NCBI RefSeq assembly: GCF_014692515.1
Contig: NZ_JACOIK010000002.1
Coordinates: 310,001 to 374,000 of the forward strand
Direction of reading: 5' to 3'
From: Sphingobacterium micropteri
GTDB taxonomy: Bacteria > Bacteroidota > Bacteroidia > Sphingobacteriales > Sphingobacteriaceae
DNA: 64,000 nucleotides
The notes beneath the pieces are model-generated. The model saw only the letters and a program-made list of their open reading frames with translations. It did no database searches and had not been told where the DNA came from. The translations under genes and the position numbers were made by a program. Shown here piece after piece: positions 1 to 7,860 of this stretch; within the stretch, counting starts at the first letter, position 1; every line of letters starts with the position of its first letter.

Positions 1-375
1 AGCCGGAAAGATGCCAAAGCTGTGGGTAGTGTATTGTATAGTGCTAAGTCTGTGATGGAAAATAAAATTGGTATTACCAATAAGATAGCTTCTTTATACA
101 GCAACCCTGCCGTGATGCCTTTTATGGGAAGGGGGGCTGCTTCAGATCCTGTGGTAGTTACCAATGTGAAGATAGAAGGCAATACATTGAAATGGGATAA
201 AAATAATAATGAACGTTTTGTCGTTTACTATACGAACGACCTGAAGAAAACAGGTCAAGTGGTCGTTATCACTGATCAAAACAGTTTGACGCTGTCGATG
301 AACGGTTATTATTGTGTCACCGCGTTGAATAAGGATAATAAAGAAAGCGCGGCATCTGAAACAGTGGAACATTAA
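1..375 (+). CDS. C-terminal end of a GH10-like glycosyl hydrolase (partial)
   Basis: The reading frame is open from the first base to TAA at 373-375, so the gene begins upstream of the window and only its last 124 codons are seen. The segment starting SVLYSAKSVMENK, with NPAVMPFMGR about 30 residues later, resembles the end of the catalytic barrel of GHL10 (DUF187, YngK-like) hydrolases. It is followed by a beta-rich tail of about 80 residues resembling a fibronectin-III-like module. In Bacteroidota, GHL10 genes often sit next to murQ and a sodium symporter, as here. The family call is from recall of the pattern and is moderate; the catalytic part lies outside the window. Confidence 0.5.
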   Translation, partial: SRKDAKAVGSVLYSAKSVMENKIGITNKIASLYSNPAVMPFMGRGAASDPVVVTNVKIEGNTLKWDKNNNERFVVYYTNDLKKTGQVVVITDQNSLTLSMNGYYCVTALNKDNKESAASETVEH

Positions 376-393
376 GAAAGACAACATCCAACA

Positions 394-2259
394 ATGAGGA
401 CGATAATCACTATGCTGGTTTGCATATTTGGGAGTGTATGCGGGCATTGCCTTGCCCAACAACCCTTCAAATTTGCCCAAGTAACCGATACCCACGTAGG
501 TGGATCTACGGGAGCAGAAGATTTAAGACGCACCGTTCGGGATCTCAATCAGCAAAGCGATATCGATTTTGTTATCCTGTCGGGGGATGTAACCGAGTTT
601 GGGTCCGATAAGGAACTTGCGTTGGCAAAACAGATTTTAGATAGCCTCTCTTTACCTTTATATGTATTACCCGGTAACCACGACAGCAATTGGTCAGAAA
701 GCGGTGCGAACTCATTCCGAAAAGTATTTGGCGATGAAACGTTTTTCTTTCGTCATAAAGGCTATCTATTTATGGGAACGACATCGGGACCTAATATGCG
801 CATGAGTCCGGGGCAAATACCGCGGGAGAATTTGGTGTGGATGGACTCCATATTTAAGGCAAATCCGGATACCGAGACCCCATTGGTCTTTATTAACCAT
901 TATCCGTTAGATTCCTCCTTGAATAACTGGTATGAAGCGATCGACCGTTTGAAACAAAGAAACGTGCAATTGGCGATGTGTGGGCATGGACATAACAACA
1001 ACGTATATAACTGGGAAGGCATACCGGGCGTTATGGGACGTTCCAATTTGCGGGCAAAGGATTCCGTCGGCGGTTACAATATTATTTCTATCGAAAATGG
1101 AACGGCTACCTATAGCCTGCGTAGACCATTGTGGAAAACCGAGGCAAGCTGGACACAAGTGCCCTTGAAAAATCATCACTTTGATCAAGGGACTATTTCT
1201 TATAAACGGCCAGATTTTTCCGTAAATGATAAGTATGCAAGCCGGGTACAGGAAGTCTGGCGATTTCAAGATAATGCTGATTTGGGAGCAGGACTAGCAA
1301 GTCATCGGAATTTGATCTTGACAGGCAATACCGCCGGACAAGTTTTTGCGCTCGATGTAAACACCGGAAAGAAAGTGTGGGCGTACCAAACAGGAGGTAA
1401 GGTTTATGCTACACCAGCAGTCTGGAAAAACACCGTGGTTGTGGGCTCTTCGGATGGGACGATATACGGGCTGAACGCAAACAATGGCCAGTTACAATGG
1501 CAGATAAAAACAGAGAAAGCGGTGTTAGGTAGCGCGGTAATCGAAAAAGGGATTGCTTTTGTTGGTGGTTCTGATGGGACATTCCGCGCCATAGATGTGA
1601 GAGAAGGAAAAGTCAAATGGACATTCGATCAGCTCCAAGGATATGTTTCTGGAAAACCTACATTGTATAAAGATAACGTGGTATTTGGTGACTGGGGAAA
1701 TGGGTTCTATGCATTGTCCAAGAAAACCGGCGAGTTACAGTGGTCTTGGGATAACGGGCATAAAAACCGTATGTTCTCGGCTGCGGCGTGCTATCCTGTA
1801 GCAACAAACAACCGTATTTTTATTGTCGCACCAGATCGTTATATGACTTGTTTGGACGCGGTGACGGGAGAGGAGATTTGGCGGGAAAAAAAAGACGCCA
1901 TAGGTGTTCGCGAGTCCATGGGGCTTTCGGAAGATGGACGTTATGTATATGTAAAAACGATGGATGGAAACCTACTTGGTATATCCACTAAGGCGGATAG
2001 TATGGATATTGTCTGGCGTTCAACATTGCAGTTGCCCTACGAGCTAACGCCGTCTGCCATAGCAACCAACGGCCGGCAAGTGTTTGTACCAAGCCATTCG
2101 GGACTTCTTTCTGGCGTTGATGCGAAGACTGGAGAAGTTTTATGGCAGTATAAATGTTCAAATGCGATGATAAACCCTATATTTGTTTTGAGGTCTAACC
2201 AAATAGTTATCACCACGATGGATGGTATGATGATGAAATTTAACCTCGGCAAAGAATAA
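394..2259 (+). CDS. secreted metallophosphoesterase fused to a PQQ-type beta-propeller
   Basis: The 621-residue protein opens with a signal peptide (about residues 1-22). A calcineurin-type phosphoesterase domain follows (about 25-260), with all its metal-binding motifs visible: DTH at 32-34, GDVTE at 64-68, GNHD at 94-97, NHYPLD near 168 and GHGH near 198. From about 275 to the end there are repeated blades with patterns such as GKKVWAYQTGG, GQLQWQIKT and GEVLWQYK, typical of PQQ-like/WD40-like beta-propellers. The domain order suggests a periplasmic phosphatase carrying a binding or scaffolding propeller. The substrate cannot be read. It starts 18 bp after the GH10-like gene and is probably co-transcribed with it and with murQ downstream. 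Confidence 0.85.
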   Translation: MRTIITMLVCIFGSVCGHCLAQQPFKFAQVTDTHVGGSTGAEDLRRTVRDLNQQSDIDFVILSGDVTEFGSDKELALAKQILDSLSLPLYVLPGNHDSNWSESGANSFRKVFGDETFFFRHKGYLFMGTTSGPNMRMSPGQIPRENLVWMDSIFKANPDTETPLVFINHYPLDSSLNNWYEAIDRLKQRNVQLAMCGHGHNNNVYNWEGIPGVMGRSNLRAKDSVGGYNIISIENGTATYSLRRPLWKTEASWTQVPLKNHHFDQGTISYKRPDFSVNDKYASRVQEVWRFQDNADLGAGLASHRNLILTGNTAGQVFALDVNTGKKVWAYQTGGKVYATPAVWKNTVVVGSSDGTIYGLNANNGQLQWQIKTEKAVLGSAVIEKGIAFVGGSDGTFRAIDVREGKVKWTFDQLQGYVSGKPTLYKDNVVFGDWGNGFYALSKKTGELQWSWDNGHKNRMFSAAACYPVATNNRIFIVAPDRYMTCLDAVTGEEIWREKKDAIGVRESMGLSEDGRYVYVKTMDGNLLGISTKADSMDIVWRSTLQLPYELTPSAIATNGRQVFVPSHSGLLSGVDAKTGEVLWQYKCSNAMINPIFVLRSNQIVITTMDGMMMKFNLGKE

Positions 2260-2359
2260 CGCATGAAACCGGAAAATCTTTTTTTAAAGTATTTCTGCGT
2301 GTTTATGCATGTTTTAGATTAAAATTTGCATTTTTGTGTTGGAAGTAATAGAATTTTAA

Positions 2360-3175
2360 ATGGTAAGAGTTACGGAAAAGGAGTCGAACTACCGAGACTT
2401 AGATAAAATGTCGGTCAACGAACTGTTGACCAATATGAATAAGGAGGATAAAACCGTGCCATTAGCTGTGGAGAAAGCGATTCCGCAACTGGAGGCGCTG
2501 GTGGAGGTTACCGTGGAGAAGATGAAAATGGGGGGGCGTTTATTTTATATAGGTGCCGGAACGAGTGGCCGTTTAGGTATTTTGGATGCTTCGGAATGTC
2601 CACCGACTTTTGGTGTGCCCTTTGACTGGGTCATCGGACTAATAGCCGGTGGTGATACCGCTATTCGTAAAGCTGTGGAATTCGCAGAAGATGATATGGA
2701 ACAGGCCTGGAAAGATATGGAAGAGTATGATATCGATGAGAACGACGTCATCATCGGGATTGCAGCATCCGGAACTACACCCTATGTTATTGGGGGATTG
2801 AGACGAGCTAATGCGGAAGGATTGCTAACAGGATGTATCGTATGTAATAGTAATTCACCTATTGCGCAGGAAGCACAATATCCGGTAGAAGTTATAGTCG
2901 GTCCCGAATTTGTAACAGGTTCTACGCGGATGAAATCAGGTACAGCGCAAAAGCTGGTGCTCAATATGCTGAGCACTTCCGTCATGATCCAGCTCGGACG
3001 GGTAAAAGGCAATAAAATGGTCGATATGCAATTGTCGAATATAAAACTAGTTGCCCGCGGCGTGCGGATGGTTATGGAAGAGACAGGACTCGATCAAGAA
3101 GCAGCCTCGATACTGCTAGAGCGCTATGGTAATGTGCGGAAAGCTATAGAAAGTTATCAATCCTTAAAATCGTAA
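2360..3175 (+). CDS. murQ: N-acetylmuramic acid 6-phosphate etherase MurQ
   Basis: MurQ cleaves the lactyl ether of MurNAc-6-phosphate to give GlcNAc-6-phosphate and D-lactate, a cytoplasmic step of peptidoglycan recycling. The 271-residue protein is one SIS domain with the family signature GAGTSGRLGILDASECPPTFG beginning at residue 65; E79 in DASEC and E110 in EFAED match the two catalytic acids known in E. coli MurQ. It is a little shorter than the E. coli enzyme (about 300 residues), mainly at the C-terminus. The symporter gene follows after 16 bp, so the two are very likely one operon. MurQ needs a phosphorylated substrate, but no MurNAc kinase or PTS gene is visible in the window. Confidence 0.95.
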   Translation: MVRVTEKESNYRDLDKMSVNELLTNMNKEDKTVPLAVEKAIPQLEALVEVTVEKMKMGGRLFYIGAGTSGRLGILDASECPPTFGVPFDWVIGLIAGGDTAIRKAVEFAEDDMEQAWKDMEEYDIDENDVIIGIAASGTTPYVIGGLRRANAEGLLTGCIVCNSNSPIAQEAQYPVEVIVGPEFVTGSTRMKSGTAQKLVLNMLSTSVMIQLGRVKGNKMVDMQLSNIKLVARGVRMVMEETGLDQEAASILLERYGNVRKAIESYQSLKS

Positions 3176-3191
3176 TATTTTACTTTTAACT

Positions 3192-4682
3192 ATGTCGCCA
3201 ATTACCTTATTGATGTTCTTATTTGTATACTTCGGTATACTACTGGGCGTGTCTTATTTTACCTCCCGTAAAACTGCGGATAATGCGACGTTCTTTGTCG
3301 CAAACAAAAGTTCCAAATGGTATATGGTTGCGTTCGGGATGATTGGTGTAGCCCTGTCGGGGGTTACTTTTATCTCCGTTCCGGGAGCTGTAGGGGTTTC
3401 AAACTTTAGCTATTTTCAATTTGTTTTGGGGAACGCCCTTGGATTTCTGGTGATTGCCTACGTTTTGTTGCCACTTTATTATCGGATGAACCTCACATCC
3501 ATTTATACCTATTTGGAGGAACGATTAGGGCATAAGAGCTATAAGACAGGGGCGATGATCTTCTTAGTGTCCCGAACAATCGGATCAGCCTTTCGGTTGT
3601 ATTTGGTGGCTATTATTCTTCAAAAATTCATTTTTGACGCCTGGAATGTGCCTTTTGGAATTACGGTAGCCGGATGTTTATTTTTAATATGGTTATACAC
3701 CAATAAAGGCGGACTGAAGACCATCATTATCACGGATATGTTCCAAACATTTTGTCTGGTACTAGCTGTTGTCTTGTCGATTTATTTTATGGCAGATGGG
3801 CTTGGTATCTCTGTTTTGGAGGCATTTGAGCGTGTGAAAGAAAGTTCTTATTCACAGATTGTGGTATGGGAAGATCTATTGGGAGATCGAAACCATTTCT
3901 GGAAACATATTGTTGGAGGAGCATTTGTAACGATTGCAATGACCGGTCTCGACCAAGATCTGATGCAGAAAAACTTGAGCATGAAGACCATTGGTGAAGC
4001 ACAGAAAAACATGCTTACTTTTACGGGGATATTTGTTGTTATCAACTTATTTTTCTTGGCTGTTGGGGCATTGCTCTACATTTATGTGGCCGAAAAAGGG
4101 ATTGATGTCAGCATGCTTCGTACACCAGATTATCTTTATCCCGAGATTGCACTGAACCATCTGTCTATAGCTGCGGGCGTGATCTTTATGATGGGATTGA
4201 CGGCAGCGACCTTCGCGACGACCGATTCGGCACTCACGGCGTTGACGACATCGTATTGTGTGGATTTTCTCGACTTTAATAAGGCAAAGGATCCGAATGC
4301 GAAGGCCTTGGTGCGGAAGCGGAATATCGTGCATTTCGCCTTTAGCGTCGTGATGCTTGTCGTCATTCTGATATTTCGGTTGTTAAATGATGATTCGGTC
4401 GTGACGGCCATTTTTACCGCCGCAAGTTATACGTATGGGCCGCTGTTAGGTTTATTTGCCTTTGGTATATTAACACGAAAAAAGGTGAATGATCGTTTGG
4501 TGCCTTATTTCTGTATCCTTTCGCCCATTATATGGTATGTATTGAATACCTATTATATTATTCCCTATACCAGCTATCGTATTGGTTTTGAGTTGATTGT
4601 TTATAATGGGCTGACGACTTTCCTCCTGATGTGGGTGACTTCTCCGGGAAAGCTTCCGCGGGAGGAGCATAGCGTATCGTAA
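3192..4682 (+). CDS. sodium:solute symporter (SSS family), probably for an amino sugar
   Basis: A 496-residue polytopic membrane protein with about 13 hydrophobic segments. It opens with the N-out first helix typical of the SSS family, and GVALSGVTFISVPG (about residues 54-67) and GLTAATFATTDSALTAL (about 335-351) are characteristic SSS sodium-site regions. It should import a small molecule with sodium across the inner membrane. Its position directly behind murQ suggests MurNAc or a related peptidoglycan sugar; this is inferred from context, not from specificity residues. A comparable transporter-etherase coupling is known from the murTKQ operon of Tannerella forsythia, but the kinase of that operon is not present here. 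Confidence 0.85.
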   Translation: MSPITLLMFLFVYFGILLGVSYFTSRKTADNATFFVANKSSKWYMVAFGMIGVALSGVTFISVPGAVGVSNFSYFQFVLGNALGFLVIAYVLLPLYYRMNLTSIYTYLEERLGHKSYKTGAMIFLVSRTIGSAFRLYLVAIILQKFIFDAWNVPFGITVAGCLFLIWLYTNKGGLKTIIITDMFQTFCLVLAVVLSIYFMADGLGISVLEAFERVKESSYSQIVVWEDLLGDRNHFWKHIVGGAFVTIAMTGLDQDLMQKNLSMKTIGEAQKNMLTFTGIFVVINLFFLAVGALLYIYVAEKGIDVSMLRTPDYLYPEIALNHLSIAAGVIFMMGLTAATFATTDSALTALTTSYCVDFLDFNKAKDPNAKALVRKRNIVHFAFSVVMLVVILIFRLLNDDSVVTAIFTAASYTYGPLLGLFAFGILTRKKVNDRLVPYFCILSPIIWYVLNTYYIIPYTSYRIGFELIVYNGLTTFLLMWVTSPGKLPREEHSVS

Positions 4683-4721
4683 TTCATTTTAGATAAATTT
4701 TAAATTTGATCGTACATTAAC

Positions 4722-4729
4722 TATATTTG
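4722..4729 (+). promoter_or_regulatory. -7 promoter box of the tRNA-Val gene
   Basis: TATATTTG matches the Bacteroidota -7 consensus TAnnTTTG and lies 19 bp before the tRNA. A TTTG at 4705-4708 is only 13 bp upstream, shorter than the usual spacing, so the -33 element is uncertain. The sequence just after the box (GCAGCACGCAA) resembles the same region of the tRNA promoter at 19084. Confidence 0.55.
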
Positions 4730-4748
4730 CAGCACGCAAGCGGCGATC

Positions 4749-4823
4749 GGGAAATTAGCTCAGCTGGTTTAGAGCACTACCTCGACAAGGTAGGGGTCAC
4801 TGGTTCGAACCCAGTATTTCCCA
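4749..4823 (+). tRNA. tRNA-Val (anticodon GAC, unusual C33)
   Basis: A full cloverleaf can be drawn: acceptor GGGAAAT/ATTTCCC, D stem GCTC/GAGC, anticodon stem CTACC/GGTAG, 5-nt variable loop, T arm ACTGG-TTCGAAC-CCAGT and discriminator A. CCA is not encoded. The seven-base anticodon loop is TCGACAA, giving anticodon GAC (valine, codon GUC). Base 33 would then be C rather than the almost universal U. Outside the anticodon and acceptor stems it matches the two tRNA-Val(TAC) genes at 19115 and 19206, which supports the valine call and the register. Confidence 0.88.
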
Positions 4824-4831
4824 CAAAAAAG

Positions 4832-4854
4832 GAGACTTTACGAGTCTCTTTTTT
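4832..4854 (+). terminator. intrinsic terminator after tRNA-Val
   Basis: Stem GAGACT/AGTCTC around the loop TTACG is followed directly by six T. It sits 8 bp after the tRNA and ends its transcript before the nucleoside phosphorylase gene. Confidence 0.85.
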
Positions 4855-4889
4855 CGTTTCTACAGTTTATTTTTTACTTTTAATCCAAC

Positions 4890-5705
4890 ATGTATCATTT
4901 AATAGAAGAAACCGTCGCCTCTATTCGTCGTAAAATAGGCGATTTCACACCGGAATTTGGTATTATTTTAGGCACAGGCCTGGGCAAATTGGTGGAGGAA
5001 ATAGATATAGAATACAAGATGATGTATTCCAATATTCCCAATTTCCCCATATCAACGGTCGAATTTCATAGTGGAAAGCTGATTTTTGGTTTGTTGAACG
5101 GGCGCCGGGTCGTGGCCATGCAGGGACGCCTCCATTATTATGAGGGATATGATATGCAGGCGATCACGTTTCCGGTACGGGTGATGAAAGCCTTGGGTAT
5201 CCAGAAGCTTTTTGTATCCAATGCCGCGGGATCGCTCAGTCCGAATATTTTGAAAGGCGACATGGGTATTATCGAGGATCATATCAATTTGCTTCCCGAC
5301 AATCCGCTGCGGGGGCCAAACGACGATGATTTTGGTTCGCGTTTTCCCGACATGAATGAGCCCTATAACAAGGAAATGATTCAGCAAGCGTTGGAGATTG
5401 CCGATCGCTTCAAATACAGAGCGCATAAAGTCGTGTATGTTTCCACGCAAGGGCCGAATCTGGAAACAAAGGCCGAGTATCGTTATATGCGTATCATTGG
5501 GGGCGATATTGTCGGCATGAGTACCGTACCTGAAGTGATTGTGGCCAATCATATGGGGTTACCGGTATTTGCGATTTCGGTGGTAACCGATGAAGGATTT
5601 CATGCCGAATTAAAACCTGTTTCTTTTGCAGAGATCATACAAGTGGCTACCGAAGCAGAGCCAAAAATGACAAAGATTCTAAAAGAATTGATAGCATTGC
5701 AATAA
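4890..5705 (+). CDS. punA: purine nucleoside phosphorylase (trimeric PNP family)
   Basis: The 271-residue protein is a full-length member of the trimeric PNP/MTAP family, which splits purine nucleosides with phosphate into base and pentose-1-phosphate. Visible motifs are GIILGTGLG (phosphate loop, 24-32), MQGRLHYYEG (77-86), VSNAAGSL (109-116), GPNLETKAEY (188-197) and VGMSTVPEVIVANH. E192 matches the base-binding Glu201 of human PNP. The residue matching human Asn243 is Asp here (D234 in VVTDEG), a change linked to acceptance of 6-aminopurines. The start ATG is 35 bp after the tRNA terminator, so it needs its own promoter, which I could not pick out with confidence. Confidence 0.92.
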   Translation: MYHLIEETVASIRRKIGDFTPEFGIILGTGLGKLVEEIDIEYKMMYSNIPNFPISTVEFHSGKLIFGLLNGRRVVAMQGRLHYYEGYDMQAITFPVRVMKALGIQKLFVSNAAGSLSPNILKGDMGIIEDHINLLPDNPLRGPNDDDFGSRFPDMNEPYNKEMIQQALEIADRFKYRAHKVVYVSTQGPNLETKAEYRYMRIIGGDIVGMSTVPEVIVANHMGLPVFAISVVTDEGFHAELKPVSFAEIIQVATEAEPKMTKILKELIALQ

Positions 5706-5716
5706 ATGCACCCATC

Positions 5717-5788
5717 ATGGTTTATCCAAGCCGAACGTAGTGCGTTCATGAATGTTAATGAAAAACAAACATTTAATGAATAAACCAT
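5717..5788 (+). other. possible three-way-junction RNA structure after punA
   Basis: Outer arms ATGGTTTAT (5717-5725) and ATAAACCAT (5780-5788) are perfectly complementary. They enclose two hairpins: GAACG-TAGTG-CGTTC (5733-5747) and AATGTT/AACATT (5751-5756 with 5768-5773). It lies 12 bp after the punA stop and just before the -7 box of the porin gene. It could be a terminator or mRNA end-protecting structure; the helices are AT-rich and no clean T-tract follows. Confidence 0.35.
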
Positions 5789-5798
5789 ATTTTAGCCT

Positions 5799-5806
5799 TA
5801 TTTTTG
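5799..5806 (+). promoter_or_regulatory. -7 promoter box of the porin gene
   Basis: TATTTTTG fits TAnnTTTG, 28 bp before the chosen ATG at 5835. No TTTG is found at the expected upstream distance. Confidence 0.45.
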
Positions 5807-5834
5807 GCATAAAATTTAGAACAAATTGGTATTG

Positions 5835-7835
5835 ATGAACAGGCACTTGAAGCAACTCCTACTTTTTTTTGTGTTTATCTTCGTAGGTACGACGTATGTT
5901 TCTGCGCAAGTGGAAGAGGAATTTAGCAGTGCCCTGGATTCGGCAAGAGCCAAAGAGGATAATAGGCAGGACTCTGTTGTTTTTACGGCAAAGTATGTGC
6001 GCTATACCACGTTGGATATGCTCAAACAGAGCACGCGTACGGTACAGATTGATACCACACACGTCAATTTCCAATACTACAATAAACAAAACGTTCCGTG
6101 GAACCCGACCATTAATTTGGGATCTTATGGTTTAGCTTCGCGAGATCTATTGTTCAATCCGAATAAGACGATTGGCTTTCAGCCTGGATTCCATGCCTTG
6201 GAAAGATATCTAATACAATCCGATTCTATCCAATATTTCCGTGCAAGAGCACGTTATTCCGAATTATATGCGGTAGGGTTCTTTTTCAATGATCAGGTTT
6301 TTCGGGCCCGACTGGCACAAAATATTAATCCGCAGCTCAATATAGGCGCTGAATACTACGCCACCAATACCGATGGTTATTATGTGAATCAGGATTATAA
6401 TGATCGAAAGGCAGCGGTTTTTACCTGGTACGAATCAAAGAGTTTACGCTACAACTTGCTGATGAATTTAACGGTCAACAGTTTAAATTCTCCCGAAAAT
6501 GGCTCGGTTGTAGACCGGAACGTGTACATGCAGGACGTGTTTAGAGATACCTCCAGTATGTCCAATATGGGGTATCCGGTCAGGCTGACCGGGCGACAAG
6601 CCAATCGTCCTAACCATAAATGGAAAGACAACGGTGTCTTTTTGCGACAGTCTTATTATTTGGGTAGGTTAGACACGATAAATCGGGGGACACCAGAAAT
6701 GGAGATACGTCCCACCAATACCGTTGCACACAATTCCTCGCTGCGTCAGCGGAGATTTACTTTTTTTAAGAATGAAGAAGATCTGGAAGGTGCGTTCCCC
6801 TATGGTGATTTCGCACGTGTAGAAGATACCACAACCATTACGAACATTACCAACGAATTTACCTATAGTTTTTATTTACGGGGTAAGGGTGTGTTTAAAA
6901 ATGAAGCCAAACTGGATCTGGGCTTTCAGAACGACCTGATCTGGTATAAGGATAGTCTGACGAACGAATTCTTCCAAAACAGTATGCTAAAGGGTACGCT
7001 AGGTTATCAATTTAGCGACCGTGTTCAGTTACAGGGAAATGTAAACCAGATTGTTGTAGGGCGTCATGCAGGAGACTTTCTGTATGAAGCGAACGCCGAT
7101 ATTTTGTTGAGCGAAAATGCGGGTAGGGTGCGGATCGGTGCGTATTCGCAAAATAAATCACCGGAAATGGTATTTAATCTGATGAACTACACGTATCATC
7201 AGTGGGATCATAGTTGGGAAAAAACGAAGACACAGAACCTTTCTTTCGCGTATACCAACAATAAAATCGGATTTTCAGGTAAAGCGGAATACTTTTTAAT
7301 GGATAAGTATCTCTATTTTCGCGAAATCGATAACCCAGATAATGATGAGTTATATATGCGGCAGATCACCCCGGAGCAATCCGGCAATATGAATTTATTG
7401 AAAGTCTCCGTCAGTCAGAAATTTCGTTTGGGGCGTTTCCATTTTGATAATATGGGTGTATACCAGAAAACGGACGCTCAAAATATATTGGCCGTCCCCG
7501 AGCTGTATACTTGGCATAGCTTTTACTACGCCAATAAATTATACAACGTGATGGATTTCCGATTGGGAACGGATGTGCGCTTCAATACGCCGTTCCGTTC
7601 GCCTTCCTACGCCATTAACGTTGGGCAATTTTACAACGATAATGTGGGGATAGAATACTCCACCTATCCGATCGTGGATTTATGGTTTACCGGTAATATA
7701 GACCGCGTGAATTTATTTATCTCCTATAATTTTGTTAATCAGTTTGTTTATCCGAAAGGGTACTATACCGTGCGGCGTTATCCTATGCAGGACGCGAACC
7801 TACGGTTCGGCGTGTCCTGGAAGTTTTATGATTAG
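5835..7835 (+). CDS. putative outer-membrane porin (Porin_10-like)
   Basis: A roughly 666-residue outer-membrane beta-barrel protein with an N-terminal signal peptide ending near VSAQ. The first 150 residues, with the NLGSYGLASRDLLF pattern, match my memory of the Bacteroidota putative porin family (Pfam Porin_10). The remainder is alternating aromatic/polar beta-strands, and the chain ends in WKFYD. I prefer ATG 5835; an in-frame TTG at 5826 is also possible. It probably passes small solutes across the outer membrane. It converges with the peroxidase gene; a short hairpin (GCTACC/GGTAGC, 7852-7870) lies at the junction without a T-tract. Confidence 0.75.
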   Translation: MNRHLKQLLLFFVFIFVGTTYVSAQVEEEFSSALDSARAKEDNRQDSVVFTAKYVRYTTLDMLKQSTRTVQIDTTHVNFQYYNKQNVPWNPTINLGSYGLASRDLLFNPNKTIGFQPGFHALERYLIQSDSIQYFRARARYSELYAVGFFFNDQVFRARLAQNINPQLNIGAEYYATNTDGYYVNQDYNDRKAAVFTWYESKSLRYNLLMNLTVNSLNSPENGSVVDRNVYMQDVFRDTSSMSNMGYPVRLTGRQANRPNHKWKDNGVFLRQSYYLGRLDTINRGTPEMEIRPTNTVAHNSSLRQRRFTFFKNEEDLEGAFPYGDFARVEDTTTITNITNEFTYSFYLRGKGVFKNEAKLDLGFQNDLIWYKDSLTNEFFQNSMLKGTLGYQFSDRVQLQGNVNQIVVGRHAGDFLYEANADILLSENAGRVRIGAYSQNKSPEMVFNLMNYTYHQWDHSWEKTKTQNLSFAYTNNKIGFSGKAEYFLMDKYLYFREIDNPDNDELYMRQITPEQSGNMNLLKVSVSQKFRLGRFHFDNMGVYQKTDAQNILAVPELYTWHSFYYANKLYNVMDFRLGTDVRFNTPFRSPSYAINVGQFYNDNVGIEYSTYPIVDLWFTGNIDRVNLFISYNFVNQFVYPKGYYTVRRYPMQDANLRFGVSWKFYD

Positions 7836-7860
7836 GCGGGCTACGCCACGCGCTACCGTC

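Noticed and set aside
4727..4933. 68-residue ORF over the tRNA-Val gene
   Set aside because: It reads through the tRNA and its terminator and into punA out of frame.
5052..5552. 166-residue ORF antisense to punA
   Set aside because: Complement of a well-conserved enzyme gene; composition and lack of motifs fit a shadow frame.
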